DNA from: Leptospira_B sp964571605
GTDB taxonomy: Bacteria; Spirochaetota; Leptospiria; Leptospirales; Leptospiraceae
Assembly: GCA_964571605.1 (NCBI GenBank)
Contig: CAZNCS010000001.1
Coordinates: 1 to 64,000, forward strand
Length of the DNA stretch: 64,000 bases
Reading direction: 5' to 3'
Each line of letters starts with the position of its first letter. Position 1 is the stretch's first letter. The position numbers were made by a program, and so were the translations under genes. The notes beneath the pieces were generated by a model. The model did not search any database. It was given only the letters and a program-made list of their open reading frames with translations, and was not told the origin of the DNA. Shown piece after piece: positions 27,725 through 36,233 of the stretch.

Positions 27725-29719
27725 ATGCTAATTATAATTTTAAGCCAAATTTCCGATTCCGGCCAAGTCCTCATATGGCCAGAATTTTCTTGGGTTTCAC
27801 TCGTGCAGGGTGTAACTTTTCTAACCTTCCTTTTTGCAATCGTCTTTCTATTTCAAAAAGTCGTCCGCGTGCGAAATCAACGTATTCATGCCTATCGAGA
27901 AATGATTTTGGCCAAACTCAATCTGAGGGCCTTTTACAGTAAAGATGTGATTCTACTTCATGAGTTTTTGCACCATGTTACTTATTCTAGGCTCAGGAAG
28001 ATGGCCGAGGTAACATCCTGGTATTCCGAGTATTTTATTCCTCAATTCCTGGAGTTTATAGGGAATCATACCAATCTTCCTGCTTGGAAGTGTATCTTGT
28101 TAGTTCAAACATTGGATCGTTCTACGAATGTTTCAGGAGATTCTTCCGAGAAATACTTAACCGGTATTTTGCAGATCAACACAAAGGAGAATGTTCCGAT
28201 CGTACTAGAATGCCCTGGGATGGATGCAGATTCCGTCGACAGAAGGATTCCTGCAAAAATATACGCGAAGAGGGGAGCCGATTTGCTTTCCCATATGAAA
28301 AACCCAAAAGTGCAGTTATATTTCAGGAAAGAGAATCATATCTGGTTCAGATCTAATGCTGTATTGCGTTTTTATAAAGATACGAATCTAACTCTCCAGA
28401 TTAAAAGTGCTCCAGAAGAGGACGCGATAAAGACAAAAGAATGGGTAGATTTAGTTCGGGAGAAAAAATTCATAGAACCTAAATCACAGCCGAGCCCTAA
28501 AAATTCGGATGTATTCTTAGAGGAATACATGGATAGTATTTCTCAAATCCTTGCTTATTCGGGGTTACAGCAGAATATTTGCGGACAGATAAGAAATCTG
28601 GTAAAAACGTATAAGGAACATCCGGGTTATATTCGCAGAGAACATAAACAAGAAGATTATAAAATACTAATTCGACTGTACAAGGCGTGTTTTGTGAAAT
28701 TTCGCTCCCAAACCGAAAATGTCCCTAAACCGGTCCTTCTGTTTATGTATTTCTTCTTCTTGGACGAAACTTTGGTATCCAATAAAAGAATCATTGATTT
28801 GGAAGCCTCGATTGCGGTATTAAAATCAGCTTCTCCTATGCTTCCTAATTCAGGAGTAAAAATTTCGATCCATCTTCTTCCGGATTGGTTGAATTTGGTG
28901 CTTGGTGGAAAAAAGAATCCATCTAAGAATCAAATGGGGCAAAGTTACGATCAGGTACAAAAGTCTAAACTTCTCTGGAACCAAGGGGAAGAGGTGAAAA
29001 ATTTAAGAGATAAAGAATATCTATTACGTCTTTTGGATTGGGAACTGGATAGTTTACTCTATACTGGATTGCTCGGGATTTCCTTAAATCCAAATCTCTC
29101 CTACCCGATTTTGTCAGAAGATCGATTTTATGGAAACACGGAAGCGAGCCTTTTATATCCCCGTAAAATTTCATCCAGCGTCGAACAAGTTTTAAAGATG
29201 GATGCAGGCTTATTCAACCGGTTGGTATGTGTAACTTCTCCTTTAAATACAAATCAACAGGATTGGATACGTAAAGAGTTTTTTGCCGATTGTATTCTAC
29301 TGCCGTATGCAGGAGATCGCGGAGTATTGTGGCAGGAAACCTCGGATGGAAATCTGGCCCGAAGTAGGCTTCTGTTTCCTACGGTTTTTAAGGAGAATAT
29401 CGGTCTTGCTGTTACAAAAACATTAGGCGAGTTTCGCTGGGAGACGGAAAGGACTTTTCGCGGAAGAAAGTGGAAAGACTCTTTGCCGGTGACTCTGACT
29501 TCTCAATATAACGAGTATTTGGAAATGTTCCAGAAAGATCCCGACCTAACATCCGAGGCGAAAAAGAAGGTGGAACAACAATGGTCAAACGTTAGGCGGA
29601 ACATTAAAGATATGTTTAGTGTAGACTATGCCAATTGGATTCTTTATGAAGTGGTAGGGAAACCTAGACTGAATCGAAACGCTCGCGAAATCCTTACCCG
29701 CTTTGTTCCCACGAATTAG
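27725..29719 (+). CDS. Large hypothetical membrane-anchored protein
   Basis: A 664-residue protein that I do not recognise. One membrane helix near the N terminus (about 24-45, VTFLTFLFAIVFLFQKVV) is followed by a basic stretch and a long soluble region. A possible beta-rich module lies at about 145-245 (ILQINTKENVPIVL to LTLQIKSAPEED). A helical central part and a conserved-looking C terminus (SVDYANWILYEVVGKPR) follow. There is no enzyme motif, metal cluster or repeat. Codon use matches the neighbours, so it is a real gene. It is monocistronic and ends before a strong bidirectional terminator. It may be a Leptospira-lineage protein; the function is unknown. Confidence 0.75.
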   Translation: MLIIILSQISDSGQVLIWPEFSWVSLVQGVTFLTFLFAIVFLFQKVVRVRNQRIHAYREMILAKLNLRAFYSKDVILLHEFLHHVTYSRLRKMAEVTSWYSEYFIPQFLEFIGNHTNLPAWKCILLVQTLDRSTNVSGDSSEKYLTGILQINTKENVPIVLECPGMDADSVDRRIPAKIYAKRGADLLSHMKNPKVQLYFRKENHIWFRSNAVLRFYKDTNLTLQIKSAPEEDAIKTKEWVDLVREKKFIEPKSQPSPKNSDVFLEEYMDSISQILAYSGLQQNICGQIRNLVKTYKEHPGYIRREHKQEDYKILIRLYKACFVKFRSQTENVPKPVLLFMYFFFLDETLVSNKRIIDLEASIAVLKSASPMLPNSGVKISIHLLPDWLNLVLGGKKNPSKNQMGQSYDQVQKSKLLWNQGEEVKNLRDKEYLLRLLDWELDSLLYTGLLGISLNPNLSYPILSEDRFYGNTEASLLYPRKISSSVEQVLKMDAGLFNRLVCVTSPLNTNQQDWIRKEFFADCILLPYAGDRGVLWQETSDGNLARSRLLFPTVFKENIGLAVTKTLGEFRWETERTFRGRKWKDSLPVTLTSQYNEYLEMFQKDPDLTSEAKKKVEQQWSNVRRNIKDMFSVDYANWILYEVVGKPRLNRNAREILTRFVPTN

Positions 29720-29775
29720 ACCGTGAAAAAATAAGCTGTTTGTTCGTTAGGAATAAAAAGTAACGATCTTAACCT

Positions 29776-29806
29776 AAAAAACGAGGGATAGAGTCTCTCG
29801 TTTTTT
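29776..29806. terminator. Bidirectional intrinsic terminator
   Basis: AAAAAACGAG and CTCGTTTTTT form a perfect 10-bp stem with an 11-nt loop between the convergent genes ending at 29719 and 29827. U runs exist on both strands. Confidence 0.8.
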
Positions 29807-29826
29807 ATTATTAGGAATTAAGTCGA

Positions 29827-30411
29827 TTATAGATTGATCGTTTTGTTTTGATTCGTATGTTGAGAACGTTCTTCCTGCAATTCTTTCCAACCTAGATAAA
29901 CGTTTCCAAGTCCGGAAATAAAAAATCCAGTTCCTGTCCATATTAGAATTGTAAAAATCCCGATGAGTGGGAAGAAAAGAATGCCGACCCCAAAGAGTAA
30001 GGTTATTATTCCTATAAACATACTCCAGCCCCAGGGATACGATTTATAAACCCGGATATCGAAAGAGAAGGAAATAAAAGCTGTGGCGCGAAAGAGTAAT
30101 AAAAATCCAAATACAAAAGGGAGTGTGGCCGCTGTGATTTCGGGATGTAGGAAGAGGAGTGTTCCCACAATCAAATCCAGAATTCCGAGGGTTAAATTCC
30201 ATCCTAAAATTCCGGGGTTTTTCCTATTATAAAAAGCAAAAGTAATTTGGGCGACTCCTGTCACAGCAAGCAGAATGGAAAAGGCTAGTGCAATTCCAAG
30301 ATAACTTTGAGCCGGAAAAAGAAGTGTAAAGAATCCCGCTCCGACCCAAATTAGCCCGACAAGAATATGTAGCCACCAATGTTGAGTGTCTTTGAAAATG
30401 CTAGAAGGCAT
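29827..30411 (-). CDS. HdeD family (DUF308) membrane protein
   Basis: A 194-residue inner-membrane protein from the ATG at 30411, which has an AAGGA site 8 nt upstream; a longer frame to 30471 lacks one. Six hydrophobic helices form three tandem pairs (about 14-34, 40-60, 70-88, 92-112, 126-144, 150-172). The recurring GxxxLFxP/GILDLxxG segments are typical of HdeD/DUF308 repeats. In enterics HdeD is linked to acid resistance, but the role here is unknown. It is convergent with the large hypothetical gene and divergent from the LytS-type kinase. Confidence 0.85.
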   Translation of the reverse strand: MPSSIFKDTQHWWLHILVGLIWVGAGFFTLLFPAQSYLGIALAFSILLAVTGVAQITFAFYNRKNPGILGWNLTLGILDLIVGTLLFLHPEITAATLPFVFGFLLLFRATAFISFSFDIRVYKSYPWGWSMFIGIITLLFGVGILFFPLIGIFTILIWTGTGFFISGLGNVYLGWKELQEERSQHTNQNKTINL

Positions 30412-30608
30412 AAAACCCGTCCTTTTCGTTTGTAATACTTTAATATATTCTGCATTAGGCCGACCTTCCATTCTTTTTCAATTTTAATTGAATTTCAAAA
30501 TATTGATAAATGTCTGAGTTCTCGTAATTTTCGATTGTTTTCATTTTGGATTTCCGGAATCCTTATTAGTGCGAGAAGAACTAAGAAGAATTGATAACGG
30601 GTTAAAGG

Positions 30609-32069
30609 ATGGATTTTAATAAAGACGCCGCTTCCGAAATAGATAAAAAACTAAAGGAAGTCCAGCGTATCAATCAATCGCTTCAGGAAAGTGAAGCTCG
30701 GATGCGAAAAGTTTTGGAGAATATGCCGATTCTTTTTTTAGCAGTGGACGATGCGTTTCGTACGGTTTCTTGGAATCACGAATGTGAAAAAGTGATCGGA
30801 TATTCTGAAGAGGAGGTTATCGATAAAGAGAACTTCTTAGTGAATCAATTTTTGCAACGTCAGAAAACGGGTGATTCTCCTTTGGACCCTAAAGTTCTGG
30901 AACCCGATTTTAAGAATTGGGAACTTGAATTGGCTTCGAAGGACGGTAAAACAAAAACAATTTCCTTGTCCAATATCTCTTCCGAATATCCTCTTCCCGG
31001 TTGGAATAAATGGTTCATAGGAGTGGACATCACTCGCACCAAGGAGATTGAAAGAGACTTAAAAAGTTCTCTTAAAGAACTTTCCGATTTTCAGACTGCG
31101 TTAAATGCAGTCTCGATCGTAGCAATCACGGATAAAGTCGGAACGATCATCTATGTGAATCAAAACTTCTGTGATATCAGCGGCTATTCTAGGGACGAAC
31201 TTCTGGGACAAAACCATCGAATCATCAACTCCGGCTATCATCCGAAGGAATTTTTCAAAGATCTTTGGAAGACGATTTCTCGAGGGAAAATATGGAAAGG
31301 AGAGATCAAAAACCGAGCCAAAGACGGTAGATTCTATTGGGTGGATACTACCATTTCCCCCATTTTGGACGAATTTGGAAAACCGTATCAATTTTTGGCG
31401 ATTCGAAACGATATTACCGAGAGAAAGGCGACCGAAGAAAAGGCTCGGCATGCGGAGAATAATTTAAAAACACTCCAGGACAGAATGAGTCCTCATTTCC
31501 TCTTCAATACATTAAGTATTATTCATTCTTATTTGCAAACGAATCCGGAACTTGCGGACTCTGCGATTCTTATGCTCGCGGATAATTATCGGTTTCTAAC
31601 GGACCATGCGGGTCAACAACTCGTTTCTTTCGATATAGAATGGGAGTTTATGGAAAATTATTTAAATCTGTTAAAATTGAGATTTTCGGATTTTATAGAA
31701 GTGGAAATTACTAAGGAAGGGAATTTTCGAAAATGCCAACTTCCTCCTCTAACATTACAACCTTTAGTGGAAAACTCCTATATTCATGGCTTGCGCAATA
31801 AAAAAGGCAAAGGGAAAATTTCCGTAAATGCGTTTATAGAAGGGGATAAAACCAGCATTATAATACGCGATAATGGAATCGGAATTAATCCGGAAAATTT
31901 TCATTCTAGAACACTTTCGAATATATCGGAACGGTTGAAATTTTATCTTTACGAATCCGAAGTAAAAATTGAAAACCACCCTGAAGGCGGGGCGGTAGTC
32001 ACAGTAACCTTTGACAAACCGAAAAACGAAAAGTTAGGCGATATAGTAATGTATGACCGATCAGAATAG
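30609..32069 (+). CDS. PAS-PAS sensor histidine kinase, LytS type
   Basis: A 486-residue soluble kinase. A short N-terminal coiled coil is followed by PAS1 (about 35-145, MPILFLAVDDAFRTVSW) and PAS2 (about 155-275, ISGYSRDELLGQNHRI and ITERKATEE). The His_kinase (LytS/YehU) module has MSPHFLFNTLSIIHSY, with the phospho-His in PHFLFN. HATPase has PLVENSYIHGLRNK and DNGIGI. There are no membrane helices, unlike classical LytS, so the signal is cytoplasmic. It overlaps the LytTR regulator gene by 17 nt, and the two form a two-component pair. Confidence 0.94.
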   Translation: MDFNKDAASEIDKKLKEVQRINQSLQESEARMRKVLENMPILFLAVDDAFRTVSWNHECEKVIGYSEEEVIDKENFLVNQFLQRQKTGDSPLDPKVLEPDFKNWELELASKDGKTKTISLSNISSEYPLPGWNKWFIGVDITRTKEIERDLKSSLKELSDFQTALNAVSIVAITDKVGTIIYVNQNFCDISGYSRDELLGQNHRIINSGYHPKEFFKDLWKTISRGKIWKGEIKNRAKDGRFYWVDTTISPILDEFGKPYQFLAIRNDITERKATEEKARHAENNLKTLQDRMSPHFLFNTLSIIHSYLQTNPELADSAILMLADNYRFLTDHAGQQLVSFDIEWEFMENYLNLLKLRFSDFIEVEITKEGNFRKCQLPPLTLQPLVENSYIHGLRNKKGKGKISVNAFIEGDKTSIIIRDNGIGINPENFHSRTLSNISERLKFYLYESEVKIENHPEGGAVVTVTFDKPKNEKLGDIVMYDRSE

Positions 32070-32787
32070 AGAATGGAGAACGTTAATCGGAGAGGCCGCG
32101 GCTCCAACCAGAAAGCTTTTAGTAAGTTACTGTTTGACTCGACCGGAGCTGCGATTGACAAAAGTCGCTAAAGATGGAGAAGAAGCATTAGAATATCTGC
32201 AATCGGAAGAGATAGATCTTGCCTTCCTCGATATCAATCTTCCTTTACTTTCCGGTTTGGAAATTCTCGAAAAATTGGAAAATCCGCCGTACATTATTTT
32301 TATCACAGCTTCGCGAGATAAGGCGATCGAAGCGTTCGAATTGGGAGCAATCGATTATTTATTAAAACCTTTTTCCAAAGATAGATTTTTTAAATCCGTC
32401 GATCGTTCCATACAATTTTTGGAAAAGAAGGAGGAAAAAACCTCAGGTAATATTTTCAATGAGCACGGGCTTTTTATTTTAGAAAAAGAAAATCATTTTT
32501 TAGTCCCTTATAAGGAGATTAATTATATTTCCTCGAGAGATAATTTCAGTGTAGTTCATACGGAAGAGAGAGAATATGTTACTTACAAGTCGCTGAAAAG
32601 TTTGGAAATGAAACTCCCTCCGTCTAAGTTTATTAGAATTTATAAACAGTATATTATAAACTTGGAAAAATTATCGCATCTCCAAACCGATAATATGGGG
32701 AACTATTCCGTTTATTTGAAAGACGAGGACGAAACTCAATTGCCGGTCGGTCGCAAATATATTTCTAAAATCAAAGAATTACTTTGA
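32053..32787 (+). CDS. LytTR family response regulator
   Basis: A 244-residue regulator. The receiver (about 8-122) has phospho-Asp D60 (AFLDINLPLLSG), Thr in FITAS and Lys in LLKPFSKDRF. A LytTR DNA-binding domain (about 145-243) contains INYISSRDNFSVVHT and FIRIYKQYIINLE. The acidic pair normally found near residue 13 (VDDE) is replaced by GEAA, which may weaken Mg2+ binding and phosphorylation. It is translationally coupled to the LytS-type kinase (17-nt overlap), so it is very likely its partner. Targets are unknown. Confidence 0.93.
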   Translation: MTDQNREWRTLIGEAAAPTRKLLVSYCLTRPELRLTKVAKDGEEALEYLQSEEIDLAFLDINLPLLSGLEILEKLENPPYIIFITASRDKAIEAFELGAIDYLLKPFSKDRFFKSVDRSIQFLEKKEEKTSGNIFNEHGLFILEKENHFLVPYKEINYISSRDNFSVVHTEEREYVTYKSLKSLEMKLPPSKFIRIYKQYIINLEKLSHLQTDNMGNYSVYLKDEDETQLPVGRKYISKIKELL

Positions 32788-32845
32788 TTTTTTCCCGCTA
32801 GATTCGCCGTTTATCCTTTGTTTCCGCCTAATACGTAGTCGGGAA

Positions 32846-32874
32846 TTGACTTTCCAATTTTCCGCTTTTATACT
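32846..32874 (+). promoter_or_regulatory. Sigma-70-like promoter for the beta-CASP gene
   Basis: TTGACT (32846-32851), a 17-nt spacer and TATACT (32869-32874), about 80 bp before the start at 32956. Confidence 0.6.
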
Positions 32875-32955
32875 TTCCATCAAAAGATTTCGTTTACGTT
32901 CCGCAATACAATCCAAAGCGGTCTGTTAGAAACGCGATCCGAATGGATTGATTGA

Positions 32956-34344
32956 ATGAGCGACAATACTAAAAAATTAGCAACGATACAGTTTCTTGGA
33001 GGAGCCGGAAGTGTGACCGGTTCCAAATATCTAATTCAAGCCTTTGGAAAAAAGATCCTAGTAGATTGCGGCCTCTTCCAAGGTGAGAAACAATTGAGGT
33101 TATTGAATTGGGATGCTCCTCCATTCGAATCATCTTCGATCGATGCTGTTTTACTGACCCACGGGCATTTGGACCATTGCGGTTATCTCCCTCGGATTGT
33201 GAAGGAAGGGTTTAAGGGACTTATTTTTGGCACGGATCCTACATTAGATATAGCAAATATAGTTTTAAAGGACAGCGCCAAATTACAGGAGGAGGACGCG
33301 TATTATGCGAATAAAGGCGGCTATTCCAAACATAAACCGGCGTTCCCTCTTTATGATTCCAAAGACGTAGAGAATACCGTTCCTTTATTCCGATCCGCAG
33401 AACTCAATACTTGGATTTCTCTTAATTCTGATATTAAATTTCGATTTCGATACAACGGTCATATCTTGGGCGCCAGTTTTATTGAGATACAAATCGGTAA
33501 GAAAAAATTGGTCTTCTCGGGAGATATCGGAAGGGATACGGATCGGCTTTTATACGCACCTCAGAAACCGGAGGAGGCCGATATTCTTTTGATCGAATCC
33601 ACATATGGGAATCGAATCCATAGGGGAAATCCGGAAAAACGCCTGATTCAGCTTGTGAATCAATACGCAGAGTCGGAAGGATCGATTATCATTCCCAGTT
33701 TTGCGGTCGAGAGGTCTCAACTTCTGATGTTCCTTCTTTGGAAATTTCGCAAAGAAAAAAGAATCGCAGATATTCCGATCTATATGGATTCCCCGATGGG
33801 CTTAAATGTTTTCGACGTATTTCAAAAATATGGCGCGGAATGGCATAAACTAACCACCGCCGATTGTAAACAAATCAGCAAAGAAATTATCTGCGTCACC
33901 GATTCTGGAAAAACAAAAAAAATCGCAAGCGAGAAAGGTCCGAGAATCGTGATTGCAGGAAGCGGAATGGCAACAGGAGGCAGGGTCCTTTCTTATTTAG
34001 AACATTCCCTTGGAGATCCGGAATCTCTTGTGCTTCTCGTAGGTTACCAAGCTTTCGGAACTCGGGGGCGAAATCTTTTGGAAGGAAATACTGAAATAAA
34101 AATTCGAGGTAAATTCTATGAGGTTCGATGCGAAGTGCAAAGTATAGACGGACTTTCCGCACACGCCGACCAAAAGGAACTTTTAGCATGGATGTCCGAA
34201 TTGAATCGAGCTCCAGAGAAAGTTTGTATCGTTCACGGAGAAAAGGATGCCTCTTCCATGTTGGCGTCTAAAATCCAAAAAACCTATAATTGGAATACTC
34301 TCATTCCAGTCAGAAACGAAGTTTTAGAATTCGAAACCCTTTGA
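32956..34344 (+). CDS. Metallo-beta-lactamase/beta-CASP RNA-processing exonuclease-like protein
   Basis: A 462-residue soluble protein. The metallo-beta-lactamase domain has LGGAGSVTGSKYLI, the zinc motif THGHLDHCG and FSGDIGRD. It is interrupted by a beta-CASP domain (about 215-330, with IPSFAVERSQLLMF and YMDSPMGLNVFDVF). The closing motifs are GSGMATGGRVL, LSAHADQKEL and VHGEK. This matches the CPSF73/YsnA-type family of RNA endo/exonucleases. It has its own consensus promoter and sits between the LytTR pair and a Crp/Fnr gene. RNA cleavage is inferred from the family. Confidence 0.92.
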   Translation: MSDNTKKLATIQFLGGAGSVTGSKYLIQAFGKKILVDCGLFQGEKQLRLLNWDAPPFESSSIDAVLLTHGHLDHCGYLPRIVKEGFKGLIFGTDPTLDIANIVLKDSAKLQEEDAYYANKGGYSKHKPAFPLYDSKDVENTVPLFRSAELNTWISLNSDIKFRFRYNGHILGASFIEIQIGKKKLVFSGDIGRDTDRLLYAPQKPEEADILLIESTYGNRIHRGNPEKRLIQLVNQYAESEGSIIIPSFAVERSQLLMFLLWKFRKEKRIADIPIYMDSPMGLNVFDVFQKYGAEWHKLTTADCKQISKEIICVTDSGKTKKIASEKGPRIVIAGSGMATGGRVLSYLEHSLGDPESLVLLVGYQAFGTRGRNLLEGNTEIKIRGKFYEVRCEVQSIDGLSAHADQKELLAWMSELNRAPEKVCIVHGEKDASSMLASKIQKTYNWNTLIPVRNEVLEFETL

Positions 34345-34403
34345 TTTTTCACCCTGTAAATCCGCCGAAAATCGTTCCAATCCGCGGCATACCTCGGCGG
34401 CCA

Positions 34404-34432
34404 TTGACGGACTTCGTTTTCCTTCGTATGAT
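34404..34432 (+). promoter_or_regulatory. Sigma-70-like promoter for the Crp/Fnr gene
   Basis: TTGACG (34404-34409), a 17-nt spacer and TATGAT (34427-34432), 33 bp before the start at 34466. Confidence 0.55.
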
Positions 34433-34465
34433 TTAAACATCCAAATAATAGGGGATAAAAGAACA

Positions 34466-35146
34466 ATGATGATGACTGCAATGAAACCACAAGTTAGCGA
34501 ATCTACTTTTTTTGATCGCAAACCGATATTCAAAGAGCTTGCTATTTCAGAGTCCAATGCTCGATTTACGCGGAAACAAGTTCCTAAGAATACGATTCTT
34601 TTTTCGGAAGGAGATCCGGCCACAGGGTTTTACATCGTCGAAAAAGGTTCCCTTCGTTCCTATCGTTCTTCCGGAATAGGCAAACAGCAAACCTTTCAAA
34701 TTTATACCCCAGGGGCTTGGCTCGGGTTAAGAGATACGGTTTCCGGAGAAACGTATTTGCACCACGCGATTGCACTTGAGGACTCCGTTGTTCTTTTTGT
34801 GGAAGAAGCGGAGCTCAATCGACTCTTAATTTGTGATTCGGAATTCCAAAAGACCATTTTTCGTCAAGTTGTCAAAGATTCGATCGAGGCGGAGAACAAA
34901 ATATATTCTCTTGGAACCAGGCAAGTTCACGCGAAACTCGCAGAGTTTCTATTGCAGTCCAGAAAGTTCCAAACGGGAGATGTGGATCTTCCTTTTACAC
35001 GCGAGGTGATGGCATCGATCATTGGAGTGACTACGGAAACTTTAGTGCGAGCCTTAACCGACTTGAAAAACAGGGGATGGATCGATATCGATAAACGTAA
35101 AGCATTCATAAAGGATGAGTTGGCACTTCGTAAGTTATTGGATTGA
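34466..35146 (+). CDS. Crp/Fnr family transcriptional regulator
   Basis: A 226-residue regulator; three consecutive ATG codons at 34466-34474 make the exact start uncertain by two residues. The effector beta barrel (about 25-130) contains ILFSEGDPATGFYIVEKGSL. The C-terminal winged helix reads REVMASIIGVTTETLVRALT with the wing RGWIDIDKRKAFI. There is no FNR-type N-terminal cysteine cluster and no clear cAMP pocket Arg-Ser. It is longer and closer to the classical Crp/Fnr pattern than the one at 8245. It lies 34 nt upstream of a degenerate hydrolase-like gene, probably in the same operon. It is one candidate for binding the FNR-like box before ccoN. Confidence 0.93.
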   Translation: MMMTAMKPQVSESTFFDRKPIFKELAISESNARFTRKQVPKNTILFSEGDPATGFYIVEKGSLRSYRSSGIGKQQTFQIYTPGAWLGLRDTVSGETYLHHAIALEDSVVLFVEEAELNRLLICDSEFQKTIFRQVVKDSIEAENKIYSLGTRQVHAKLAEFLLQSRKFQTGDVDLPFTREVMASIIGVTTETLVRALTDLKNRGWIDIDKRKAFIKDELALRKLLD

Positions 35147-35180
35147 ACATCGGGCTCGAAGCTAATTTGGCATAAATAGA

Positions 35181-35852
35181 ATGGTCGAAAATTATGAGGG
35201 CAAACAATTTACTTTTCAGATAAACAGAATCGAGCTTAGTGGCGATTTATTTGTATCTGAGAACTCGAAATCTCTAGTAATTTTGGTTTTAGGAGAAAAA
35301 GAGGATAAGTTTTTAGATCGATTTAAAGGTTTAAAACTGGACCTGAATAAAAAAAACATAGCCACTCTTTTTTTGAAAGGATTACTAACTTCGGAAGAGA
35401 GGGAAGTTTCCGCAAATCGTTTGGACGAATCGCTTTTGGGCGACAGACTTGTTTCCGTAACACGTTTTCTTAGGACCTATTCAGAGACTAAAGACCATAG
35501 AATTTCTTATTTGAGCTTATCCACCATAGCAGGAAGAATATTTCGTGCCGCATCTATCCTAATCGGCGAAGCGGAAAGTTTGATTCTAATTGGAAACGGA
35601 CTCCAACCTTTAAATTTCGTTTTTTGTAAAACTCCTATTTTGAATGTAGTTGGAGGTTTGGATTTCCGCGGTATCGAATCGAATAAGCTAGTCCTTTCCA
35701 AAATAGATGCACCCTTAAAAATAATCCATTCCATCCAAGGATCCCCGAGCAATTTTGAAGAAAAAGAAAAATGGTCTCTTGTTTCTTCTGCGATTCAGAA
35801 ATGGTTTTCTTCTCCGACAACAAGAATGACCGACTTTACCTCGGAAGGCTGA
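35181..35852 (+). CDS. Degenerate dienelactone-hydrolase-like alpha/beta protein
   Basis: A 223-residue protein whose pattern follows bacterial dienelactone hydrolase-like proteins: beta strands SLVILVLG and IATLFLKGLLTSEERE, then LLGDRLVSVTRFLRTY, the elbow region ISYLSLSTIAG, and ILNVVGGLD. The nucleophile Ser is kept (S114), but the flanking glycines of GxSxG are lost. The acid D161 is kept. The HG oxyanion motif and the late catalytic His are missing. It therefore looks like a pseudo-hydrolase. It lies 34 nt after the Crp/Fnr gene. It could be a scaffold or ligand-binding partner. The call is from pattern only. Confidence 0.6.
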   Translation: MVENYEGKQFTFQINRIELSGDLFVSENSKSLVILVLGEKEDKFLDRFKGLKLDLNKKNIATLFLKGLLTSEEREVSANRLDESLLGDRLVSVTRFLRTYSETKDHRISYLSLSTIAGRIFRAASILIGEAESLILIGNGLQPLNFVFCKTPILNVVGGLDFRGIESNKLVLSKIDAPLKIIHSIQGSPSNFEEKEKWSLVSSAIQKWFSSPTTRMTDFTSEG

Positions 35853-35865
35853 TTTGTATAAAAAA

Positions 35866-35885
35866 GCTCTCTTTGGAAAGAGAGC
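35866..35885 (-). terminator. Intrinsic terminator, mainly for the - strand
   Basis: GCTCTCTTT and AAAGAGAGC form a perfect 9-bp stem with a 2-nt loop. On the - strand six T follow at once, so it ends the transcript of the DUF2892 gene. It may also stop the convergent + strand unit. Confidence 0.75.
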
Positions 35886-35919
35886 TTAGAGTTAGCTTTT
35901 TATGAATCCTCTCGGATAT

Positions 35920-36120
35920 TTATTTTTTTGCGGGACAGGTATTCCACCCGAATAATGAGTATAAAGGACAAAAGCCGAGTAGTCCCGTTAATAAAGGAAC
36001 TAGTCCAAATACCATCAGACCGGTACCAACCAAGCCCTGCGTCATGACGCCCATAATAATCAATACCAATCCGGCTAAAATTCGGGCGGCTCTATCTAGA
36101 TTTCCTAAGTTTAATTTCAT
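35920..36120 (-). CDS. Small DUF2892-type membrane protein
   Basis: A 66-residue inner-membrane protein from the ATG at 36120, chosen because a perfect GGAGG lies 5 nt upstream; an ATG four codons earlier would swallow that site. Two hydrophobic hairpin helices (about 14-30 and 34-50) are followed by FCPLYSLFGWNTCPAKK. The N-terminal NLDRAARILAG and CP motifs are typical of YgaP-like/DUF2892 proteins. Family members often accompany rhodanese or redox genes. It follows the P2-type ATPase gene by 113 nt on the same strand. Confidence 0.88.
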   Translation of the reverse strand: MKLNLGNLDRAARILAGLVLIIMGVMTQGLVGTGLMVFGLVPLLTGLLGFCPLYSLFGWNTCPAKK

Positions 36121-36233
36121 GGAAACCTCCATAATATCTTTAGTTATTATTATCCATCGTATCGAAAATAGTAAGTCGTTTATGGTTTTGGATATTGAAA
36201 AACGTACTGATAATTATCAGGCAAAAACGGGGT

